Shown here: positions 1 through 5,164 of the stretch, piece by piece
Numbering within the stretch: position 1 is the stretch's first letter
Layout of the letters: each line of letters starts with the position of its first letter
Source of the DNA: JBLHKT01 sp043101615
GTDB taxonomy: Bacteria > Planctomycetota > Phycisphaerae > Phycisphaerales > UBA1924
Length of the DNA: 6,705 nucleotides
Direction of reading: 5' to 3'
Assembly: GCA_043101615.1 (NCBI GenBank)
Contig: JBICID010000106.1
Coordinates: forward strand, 1-6,705
The notes under the pieces: generated by a model
Database searches by the model: none
The model's input: only the letters and a program-made list of their open reading frames with translations
Told to the model about the DNA's origin: nothing
Program-made: the position numbers and the translations under genes

Positions 1-4
1 GTCC

Positions 5-1522
5 TCAGTTGCCGGCGATGGCCTGTTCGGTGGCGGTGAGGACGGCCGCGGCGGTGGCCTCGGTCGGGGCCTCGCAGATGAGGCGCATGATGGGCTCGGT
101 GTTGCTGGCGCGGACGTGGACCCAGCTTCCCGTCCAGTCTCCGGATTCGAAGTCCACGCGGACGCCGTCCTGGGTGTCGGTGCGGGCGCCGTCGATGGCT
201 TTGGCCCAGGCGGACACGGCCCGCACGGCGGGCTCGGCGTCGGCCTTGCTGGCGATGTCGACCTTGCGCTTCACGATCGCATATCCGCTCCCGCCGGCGC
301 TCAGGGCGTTGATGTCGTGAACCAATTGACTGACGGACTTGCCGGTGCGGGCCATGAGGGCGAGGGTGAGGGCCATGGAGCCGAGGGAGTCGCGGACGTA
401 GACGACCTCGGGCCAGATGACGCCGCCGTTGCCCTCGCCGCCGAGCACGACGCGCTCGCCGGCGTGCTTGAGGGCGAGCATGCGTTCGACGACGTTGGCC
501 TCGCCGACGGGGGTGCGTTCGACGCGGGCGCCGTACTTCGCGGCGACGTCGTCGATCATGCGGCTGGTGCTGAGGTTGGCGACGAGGACGGAGCCCTTCG
601 CGTCGTCGCCCATGGCATCGAGGATGCTCATGGCGCACAGGGCGAGGGTGTACTCCTCGCCGATGTATTCGCCCTTCTCGTCCACGATGGCGAGGCGGTC
701 GGCGTCGGGGTCCTGGGCGAAGCCGATGTCGGCCTTGAGCCCGGGCACGGCGTCGCAGAGGCCGCCCTCGCCGGAGAGGTTCTCGCGGGTGGGCTCGGGG
801 GTGTGGGGGAAGATGCCGGAGTTGGAACAGTTGAGGCCGATGAAAATTCCAAGCGATTCCAGAAACGGCACCGCCACGGTGGAGCCCGAGCAGTTCACCG
901 CGTCAAGTACACAGGTAAAACCGAGCGATCCGTCATTCGCAAATCGATCGCGGATCGGTTGATCGAGCAGATTGTCCATCCAGAACGAGCATTGGAATTC
1001 GTGGATGTACGGCGCATCGGACTGCGTCTCGATGGCACGGTCGTGCGTAAACGTCGGGTACTCGAAGTCACCCTTGAAGAGACTGATGATCTCGTCCGCT
1101 TCCTGCGCGTTTGGCGCGCGTGCGACAGAATCGAACGCGTCTTCTTCAGCGTCCACTGGTACTTCGTCGCAGACCAAGCACTTCAGACCGTTCCATTCGG
1201 CGGGATTGTGACTGGCAGTGACCACGATGCCGGCGTCGGCTTCGATGCCACAGACCAGCCCGACTGTGGGTGTGGTCGCAACTCCGAGCTTGGTGACATA
1301 GCACCCGGAAGCGAGCAGGCCTGCTACGGCCGCTTCGCAGACTGCCTCTCCACCCTTACGCCCATCTCGCCCAACGACCACTGTTGGTGATTCCGAACCG
1401 GTCCTTTCACGTAGCCATGCCCCGAAAGCCGCGGCGTATCGGACGGCGACCTCTGGGGTGAGGGACTGGCCGACGATGCCTCGGAGGCCGCTGACGCCGA
1501 GGATGAGGGGGGCGTCGCTCAT
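5..1522 (-). CDS. glmM: Phosphoglucosamine/phosphomannomutase (alpha-D-phosphohexomutase)
   Basis: This 505-residue protein is a complete member of the alpha-D-phosphohexomutase superfamily, which moves phosphate between C6 and C1 of a hexose through a phosphoserine intermediate. Four signatures are visible in order: N-terminal GVSGLRGIVG (9-18), the catalytic serine loop TASHNP (102-107, Ser104), the Mg-binding loop DPDADR (271-276) and the phosphate-binding loop RASNTEP (471-477). The sugar loop reads GEGNGG (362-367), not the GEQSGH of bacterial GlmM; from memory this is the form of archaeal-type GlmM. The likely product is glucosamine-1-phosphate for UDP-GlcNAc synthesis, but mannose or glucose phosphate cannot be excluded, so the symbol is tentative. 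The ATG start fits because AAGGA lies seven bases upstream and the GVSGLRG motif follows at once. The gene is divergent from the next one. Codon use changes sharply between about 827 and 1429. Confidence 0.9.
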   Translation of the reverse strand: MSDAPLILGVSGLRGIVGQSLTPEVAVRYAAAFGAWLRERTGSESPTVVVGRDGRKGGEAVCEAAVAGLLASGCYVTKLGVATTPTVGLVCGIEADAGIVVTASHNPAEWNGLKCLVCDEVPVDAEEDAFDSVARAPNAQEADEIISLFKGDFEYPTFTHDRAIETQSDAPYIHEFQCSFWMDNLLDQPIRDRFANDGSLGFTCVLDAVNCSGSTVAVPFLESLGIFIGLNCSNSGIFPHTPEPTRENLSGEGGLCDAVPGLKADIGFAQDPDADRLAIVDEKGEYIGEEYTLALCAMSILDAMGDDAKGSVLVANLSTSRMIDDVAAKYGARVERTPVGEANVVERMLALKHAGERVVLGGEGNGGVIWPEVVYVRDSLGSMALTLALMARTGKSVSQLVHDINALSAGGSGYAIVKRKVDIASKADAEPAVRAVSAWAKAIDGARTDTQDGVRVDFESGDWTGSWVHVRASNTEPIMRLICEAPTEATAAAVLTATEQAIAGN

Positions 1523-1529
1523 CGTGGGT

Positions 1530-1534
1530 TCCTT
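1530..1534 (-). promoter_or_regulatory. Shine-Dalgarno site of the phosphohexomutase gene
   Basis: The minus strand reads AAGGA followed by a seven-base spacer and the ATG at 1522-1520. This supports the chosen start and shows that this gene has an untranslated leader, unlike the two plus-strand transcription units in the window. A TANNNT-like hexamer (TAGTGT, minus strand of 1556-1561) lies upstream, but it is too weak to call as a promoter. Confidence 0.55.
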
Positions 1535-1596
1535 GGGGGTGTGGGCATGGGGGGAACACTACGCGGGGGCGGGGGGTGGGGTTCGTGGGGGGTCCG

Positions 1597-1635
1597 GTCG
1601 AGCACGGGTTGTCCTTCGGTCTACCCGTGGCACCC
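1597..1635. repeat. 39-bp direct repeat, copy 1 (hairpin-forming)
   Basis: This is the first of two copies of a 39-bp sequence; the second starts 92 bases later and differs at one position (T1622 here, A1714 there). The repeat is itself nearly palindromic: arms CACGGGT (1603-1609) and ACCCGTG (1623-1629) pair, then come a T-T mismatch and a G-C pair, around a loop containing C(TTCG)G. No T-tract follows on either strand, so it does not look like an ordinary intrinsic terminator. A dispersed REP-like intergenic element is the best guess. Confidence 0.8.
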
Positions 1636-1651
1636 CCCTGCGTGTGGGTGG

Positions 1652-1684
1652 CGTGGAGACGGCGCAGCCTTCTCCACGATTTTG
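1652..1684 (+). terminator. Terminator-like hairpin between the two repeat copies
   Basis: CGTGGAGA (1652-1659) pairs perfectly with TCTCCACG (1671-1678). After a C-T mismatch, GGC (1661-1663) pairs with GCC (1667-1669) around a GCA loop. The stem is followed on the plus strand by ATTTTG, a short T run, so it could end plus-strand transcripts. No plus-strand gene ends just upstream, because the mutase runs the other way. It may therefore block stray transcription from entering the next gene, or simply be part of the repeat element. Confidence 0.4.
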
Positions 1685-1688
1685 GGGT

Positions 1689-1727
1689 GTCGAGCACGGG
1701 TTGTCCTTCGGTCAACCCGTGGCACCC
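1689..1727. repeat. 39-bp direct repeat, copy 2 (perfect 9-bp hairpin)
   Basis: This second copy matches copy 1 at 38 of 39 positions. Here the inverted arms are perfect: CACGGGTTG (1695-1703) pairs with CAACCCGTG (1713-1721) around a loop with a UUCG tetraloop closed by C-G. The one difference between the copies lies in the stem. In this copy the base completes a pair, which suggests that the hairpin structure matters. The repeat ends 46 bases before the -10-like box of the membrane protein gene. Confidence 0.8.
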
Positions 1728-1773
1728 ATGTCGTGATCTTCGTTCATGTGGGGTATTGGGCGGGGTGGTTCCC

Positions 1774-1779
1774 TATCCT
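1774..1779 (+). promoter_or_regulatory. Candidate leaderless promoter, -10 box TATCCT
   Basis: TATCCT fits the TANNNT form of a sigma-70-type -10 element. It ends six bases before the ATG at 1786, so a normal start of transcription would fall on or next to the A of the ATG. No Shine-Dalgarno sequence is present between the box and the start codon. The nine-base context CCCTATCCT recurs at nearly the same place in front of the ppk gene. I see no convincing -35 element. Confidence 0.5.
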
Positions 1780-1785
1780 GATCCC

Positions 1786-2145
1786 ATGCTTTCGGACCTG
1801 ATTGTGCTTGCGACGCCCGCCGCTCCGGCGCCCGAGATGTGGTCGGGGGCGTGGTTGTTTCACCTGCTGTTCCAGCACTATGCGCTGGACTGGGCCGCGT
1901 TTCTGACGGCGGGGATCTCGCTGTGGCGGCTGGGGGAGCGTCACAAGGACGGGTTCGTGTGGGGGGTGATCTCGAACGTGTTCTGGATCGCGTTCAACTT
2001 CAAGGTGGTGTCGGTGGCGGGGGTGATCGCGAACCTGTTCTTCCTGGGGATCCAGATCCGGGCGTGGATCAACTGGAACAGGGACGCGCGGACGGACCCG
2101 ACCCACGCCCACGCCGCGGACGCGGCCCCGACCACCAACGCCTGA
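1786..2145 (+). CDS. Small three-helix membrane protein, PnuC/PQ-loop-like
   Basis: This 119-residue protein has three hydrophobic segments at about 22-48, 57-72 and 74-95, with a short charged link (GERHKDG, 50-56) between the first two and a polar tail rich in Ala, Asp, His and Thr. The pattern of LWRLGERHKDGFVWGVISN, then FNF, then IANLFFLGIQIRAWINW resembles one half of a PnuC-type vitamin transporter or a PQ-loop protein, which would need to form a dimer to act as a carrier. That similarity is from memory and not certain, so a plain hypothetical membrane protein is the safe reading. The frame is open upstream to an ATG at 1576, but those 70 codons translate the hairpin repeats, so the ATG at 1786 is preferred. 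The next gene starts 14 bases after the stop, which suggests co-transcription with the pterin enzyme. Confidence 0.75.
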   Translation: MLSDLIVLATPAAPAPEMWSGAWLFHLLFQHYALDWAAFLTAGISLWRLGERHKDGFVWGVISNVFWIAFNFKVVSVAGVIANLFFLGIQIRAWINWNRDARTDPTHAHAADAAPTTNA

Positions 2146-2149
2146 CGCC

Positions 2150-2154
2150 GGAGG
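2150..2154 (+). promoter_or_regulatory. Shine-Dalgarno site GGAGG of the pterin synthase gene
   Basis: GGAGG lies five bases before the ATG at 2160, inside the short gap after the membrane protein gene. It fixes the start of this gene. The internal operon gene thus uses a normal ribosome binding site, whereas the first gene of the operon has none. Confidence 0.7.
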
Positions 2155-2159
2155 CACCG

Positions 2160-2540
2160 ATGCACGCGATCACCGTCGAATCCGAGTTCTCCGCCGCCCA
2201 CGCGCTGTCGATCGCGGGGATCCGGGAGCCGCTGCACGGGCACGACTGGCACGTGACGGCGACGATCGAGGGCCCGACGCTGGACTCGGACGGGCTGCTG
2301 GCGGACTTCCACACGATCCACGACGCGCTGGCGGCGATCACCGGGGAGTACCACAACTCCAACCTGCACGACCACGCGGACTACGCGGAGGCCAACCCGA
2401 GCGCGGAGGTGGTGGCGGAGACGATCGCGGTCCGGCTGGCGGAGGCGATCGGGGAGGGGCTGGCGGAGCATGCCCGGTTGGCCCGGGTGACGGTGTCGGA
2501 GGCGCCTCGGTGCACGGCGACGTTCACGCCGGGGGGGTAG
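2160..2540 (+). CDS. 6-pyruvoyl-tetrahydropterin synthase family protein, ExxHGH (PTPS-III-like) type
   Basis: This 126-residue protein belongs to the PTPS/QueD family (COG0720), which acts on 7,8-dihydroneopterin triphosphate. The zinc ligands are visible as His14 (in FSAAH), His26 and His28 (in HGH). The catalytic pair is Asp71-His72 in LHDH, followed by the usual NPSAE (79-83), and the pterin-anchoring Glu is Glu114 in VSEAP. The catalytic Cys of QueD (CxxxHGH) is absent: the segment reads IREPLHGH, with Arg22 at the Cys position and Glu23 three residues before the HGH. From memory, ExxHGH marks PTPS-III, which makes 6-hydroxymethyl-dihydropterin and stands in for FolB in folate synthesis. 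That role is inferred; a queuosine (QueD) role is less likely without the Cys. The length is typical of the family. It sits 14 bases after the membrane protein gene, and its TAG stop lies inside a tandem repeat. Confidence 0.88.
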   Translation: MHAITVESEFSAAHALSIAGIREPLHGHDWHVTATIEGPTLDSDGLLADFHTIHDALAAITGEYHNSNLHDHADYAEANPSAEVVAETIAVRLAEAIGEGLAEHARLARVTVSEAPRCTATFTPGG

Positions 2541-2575
2541 GTGGAAGCGGGGTGGGGGTAGGGGGAAGCGGGGTG
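2534..2575 (+). repeat. Tandem 21-bp duplication spanning the stop codon
   Basis: Two adjacent 21-bp units, 2534-2554 and 2555-2575, are identical at 20 of 21 positions (T2542 against G2563). The first unit holds the TAG stop of the pterin synthase gene at 2538-2540, and the second carries another TAG at 2559-2561. The units are very G-rich on the plus strand. The simplest reading is a recent replication-slippage duplication. Confidence 0.8.
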
Positions 2576-2665
2576 TCTCCCTCGGCTCGCGGGGGGCCGT
2601 CGGGCGGGCAGAGGGATCGAGGGGAAGCGCCCCAGTCTCCACTCCGCCCGTCGTTGGGTCCCCCC

Positions 2666-2671
2666 TATCCT
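2666..2671 (+). promoter_or_regulatory. Candidate leaderless promoter of ppk1, -10 box TATCCT
   Basis: TATCCT, within CCCTATCCT (2663-2671), ends seven bases before the ppk1 ATG at 2679, so transcription would start at or beside the start codon. No Shine-Dalgarno sequence lies in between. The same nine bases occur in front of the membrane protein gene at 1771-1779. No clear -35 element or PhoB-type box is seen upstream in the G-rich spacer. Confidence 0.5.
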
Positions 2672-2678
2672 CTCCGCG

Positions 2679-4832
2679 ATGCCGGACTTTCCCGTTGAGG
2701 ACGAGAAGTATTTCAACCGCGACCTGTCGTGGCTGGAGTTCAACCGTCGGGTGCTGGCGCAGGCGACCGACGAGCGGACGCCGCTGCTGGAGCGGGTGAA
2801 CTTCCTGGCGATCTTCGCCTCGAACCTGGACGAGTTCTTCATGAAGCGGGTGGGGCTGCTGCGGAGGCGGATCGCGCAGGGGCAGACGCACTCGGCCAGC
2901 CGCCCGGGGGAGATCCCGCCGGCGACGGCGCTGGGGCACATCCGCGACTTCGTGTACGAGATGCAGCTGACGCAGGCGCGTGCGTGGACCGAGCACATCC
3001 AGCCGGCGCTGGCGGGTGAGGGCATCCGGGTGGTGTCGTACCCGGACCTGGACGGGGCGGAGCGGGAGGCGGTGGACCGGTGGCACCGCGACGAGGTGTT
3101 CCCGATCCTGACGCCGCTGGCGGTGGACCCGGGGCACCGGTTCCCGTTCATCTCGAACCTGTCGGTGTCGCTGGGGGTGCGTCTGACACCGGAGCACTCT
3201 CCGGACGACAAGCCCCGGTTCGCGCGTGTGAAGGTGCCGACGGTGCTGCCGCAGCTGGTGCGGGTGGACACGCTGGCCCGCCCGGACCGTCACCCGGACG
3301 ACCGGGACTGCTGCTTCGTGACGCTGGCGTCGGTGATCCGGAACAACCTGGAGGCGCTGTTCCCGGGGATGGCGATCCAGGACGTGCTGCCGTTCCGCAT
3401 CACGCGCAACGCGGCGCTGGAGATCGACGACGAGGAGACCGACGACCTGCTGGAGCAGGTGGAGCTGGAGCTGCGCCTGCGCCGGTTCGCCGATGCGCTG
3501 CGGATCCAGGTGAACCCGGACCCGTCGCGCGAGATCCTGGACCTGGTGTGCGACGAGCTGGACCTGACGCCGTCGGACACGTACGAGCGACCCGGCCCGC
3601 TGGCGTTCACGGACCTGTTCGAGCTGGGGGCGCTGAACCGGCCGGACCTGAAGGAGAAGCCGTGGACGCCGGTGGTTCCGCCCCGGCTGCAGGACCCCGA
3701 GTCGGACCTGTTCGCGGTGATCCGGCAGCGCGACCTGCTGTTGCACCACCCGTACGAGAGCTTCCACCACTCGGTGGAGCGGTTCATCGCGCAGGCGGCC
3801 CGCGACCCGAACGTGCTGGCGATCAAGCAGACGCTGTACCGCACGAGCCGCGACTCGCCCTTCATCGACTCGCTGATCCACGCGGCGGAGGAGGGCAAGC
3901 AGGTGGCGTGCATGGTGGAGGTGCGGGCGCGGTTCGACGAGGAGAAGAACGTGCAGTTCGCCCGCCAGCTCGAGGCCGCGGGCGTGCACGTGTCCTACGG
4001 GCTGGTGGGGCTCAAGACGCACTGCAAGTGCTCGCTGGTGGTGCGCCGCGAGACGGTCGAGGGGCACTCGGCCCTGCGGACGTACTGCCACGTGGGGACG
4101 GGCAACTACCACCCCAAGACCGCGCAGCTGTACACGGACCTGGGCCTGCTGACCGCGGACCCGGCGGTGACGCAGGACGTGGCCCAGCTGTTCAACGCGC
4201 TGACCGGGCACGCCTCCGGGGCGGACTACAAGCGCCTGCTGATCGCGCCCGCGGCGATGCGCAACGCCTTCAACGAGCTCATCGACGACGAGATCGACCA
4301 CGCCCGCAACGGGCGCCCGTCACGCATCGTGGCCAAAATGAACTCGCTGGAGGACAGGCAGCTCACCCGAAAGCTGTACGAGGCCTCGCAGGCGGGCGTG
4401 CCGATCGACCTGATCGTGCGCGGCTTCTGCTGCCTGCGACCCGGCGTGCCCGGGCTCTCGGACAACATCCGGGTGCACTCGGTGATCGGCCGGTTCCTGG
4501 AGCACTCGCGGATCTTCGCCTTCGGGGGCGGGGAGGGGGACCTCGCGCACGGGCGGCTGTACATCGGCTCGGCGGACTGGATGTACCGGAACCTCAACAA
4601 CCGGGTCGAGGCGATCGTGCCGATCGACGACCCGGAGGCCCGCCGGCACCTGGTGGGCATCCTGCAGATCATGCTGCGGGACCATCGCGACGCGTGGTCG
4701 CTCGGGCCCGACGGCGTCTACAGCGAGCGATTCCCCCCGGAGGACGCCGACCCGGACTCGCCCGAGGCGCGCGGGACCTTCCGGACGCTGATGCACCTGG
4801 CGAGCGTCGCGGCGTCGCGCGAGGAGGGGTGA
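2679..4832 (+). CDS. ppk1: Polyphosphate kinase 1
   Basis: This 717-residue protein is a complete Ppk1, close to the roughly 690 residues of the E. coli enzyme. It reversibly transfers the terminal phosphate of ATP to inorganic polyphosphate. The N-terminal domain opens with YFNRDLSWLEFN (11-22) and NFLAIFASNLDEFF (41-54). The C-terminal half has the two phospholipase-D-like catalytic domains. His471 in YCHVGTGNYHPKTA is the residue expected to be phosphorylated, and His609 in RFLEHSRI is the second conserved histidine. Arg388 (TLYR) and Arg418 (RARFDEE) match the Mg/phosphate-binding arginines. KTHCK (446-450) and GSADWMYRNLNNR (630-642) are also typical. The ATG is preferred because the conserved domain begins ten residues later. 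It has no Shine-Dalgarno sequence and appears leaderless. No ppx, phoU or pst gene lies next to it. Confidence 0.97.
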   Translation: MPDFPVEDEKYFNRDLSWLEFNRRVLAQATDERTPLLERVNFLAIFASNLDEFFMKRVGLLRRRIAQGQTHSASRPGEIPPATALGHIRDFVYEMQLTQARAWTEHIQPALAGEGIRVVSYPDLDGAEREAVDRWHRDEVFPILTPLAVDPGHRFPFISNLSVSLGVRLTPEHSPDDKPRFARVKVPTVLPQLVRVDTLARPDRHPDDRDCCFVTLASVIRNNLEALFPGMAIQDVLPFRITRNAALEIDDEETDDLLEQVELELRLRRFADALRIQVNPDPSREILDLVCDELDLTPSDTYERPGPLAFTDLFELGALNRPDLKEKPWTPVVPPRLQDPESDLFAVIRQRDLLLHHPYESFHHSVERFIAQAARDPNVLAIKQTLYRTSRDSPFIDSLIHAAEEGKQVACMVEVRARFDEEKNVQFARQLEAAGVHVSYGLVGLKTHCKCSLVVRRETVEGHSALRTYCHVGTGNYHPKTAQLYTDLGLLTADPAVTQDVAQLFNALTGHASGADYKRLLIAPAAMRNAFNELIDDEIDHARNGRPSRIVAKMNSLEDRQLTRKLYEASQAGVPIDLIVRGFCCLRPGVPGLSDNIRVHSVIGRFLEHSRIFAFGGGEGDLAHGRLYIGSADWMYRNLNNRVEAIVPIDDPEARRHLVGILQIMLRDHRDAWSLGPDGVYSERFPPEDADPDSPEARGTFRTLMHLASVAASREEG

Positions 4833-5164
4833 CCCCCCCACGACCCGCTTCTTGGGCCCGAGTGGATACGGGCAGCGAAGAGAACCCCCTCGCGTGCGCT
4901 CGGGGCTGGTTTGGGGGCCGTTGAGCGGGTTTGGGGTCGCTGGGAGCGCACGAAAAAGCCCGCACCCGGTGTCCCGGATGCGGGCTCTCAGTCTCTCCGC
5001 CAGCACACACATGGCAGAGGAGGTCCTACCCGACCGCTTATCAAGGTGCCACAGAAACGGGCGGATGCCAGCGATCTTCGGAAAAATCAGCACAATCTGC
5101 GCAGACCGGACCTTTTACCCTTGCAAAGACCGATCGAGAGGCCCCGGTTCACGTCGTGCCGGCC
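4833..5164. other. Gene-free convergent intergenic region
   Basis: This stretch separates ppk1 from the converging minus-strand gene. It contains the minus-strand terminator at 4952-4986. Immediately over the ppk1 stop, GGGG-TGA-CCCC could form a tiny hairpin. TGCGCTC (4895-4901) is complementary to GAGCGCA (4944-4950), but neither looks like a good ppk1 terminator because no T-tract follows. The part from about 5035 to 5130 is visibly richer in A and T than the surrounding genes and contains TTCGGAAAAATC and CCTTTTACCC. I find no coding region, tRNA or known RNA family in it. Confidence 0.6.
4952..4986 (-). terminator. Intrinsic terminator for the minus-strand dockerin gene
   Basis: On the minus strand, AGCCCGCA (complement of 4979-4986) pairs with TGCGGGCT (complement of 4957-4964). 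After one mismatch, three more G-C pairs (4966-4968 with 4975-4977) close a six-base loop. The stem runs directly into TTTTTC on the minus strand (4952-4957). This is a textbook Rho-independent terminator for transcripts arriving from the gene at 5165 and above, and gives a 3' untranslated region of about 180 bases. On the plus strand no T-tract follows, so it should not serve ppk1. Confidence 0.85.

Noticed and set aside
116..1390. A 424-codon open frame on the plus strand opposite the mutase
   Set aside because: It is antisense to a complete, motif-bearing mutase. Its product is low-complexity Gly, Ala, Val and Asp, as expected from the opposite strand of a GC-rich gene.
1597..1727. Two spaced repeats as a minimal CRISPR array
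   Set aside because: There are only two copies, no cas genes and no further repeats. The repeat is a near-perfect hairpin, and the interval between copies contains its own palindrome.
1576..1785. A longer start for the small membrane protein at the ATG at 1576
   Set aside because: The extra 70 codons translate the hairpin repeats and show no protein-like features, whereas 1786 has a promoter-like box directly in front and begins the conserved-looking part.
1941..4301. A 786-codon open frame on the minus strand opposite ppk1
   Set aside because: It is Arg-, His- and Pro-rich and lies antisense to three supported genes, so it is an effect of high GC.
4895..4950. TGCGCTC/GAGCGCA pairing as a ppk1 terminator
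   Set aside because: The arms are only seven bases with a 42-base loop, and no T-tract follows on the plus strand.
4320..5093. A 257-codon minus-strand open frame running from the intergenic region into ppk1
   Set aside because: Two thirds of it is antisense to the ppk1 C-terminus, and it reads through the strong minus-strand terminator. No start signal or recognisable domain is seen.
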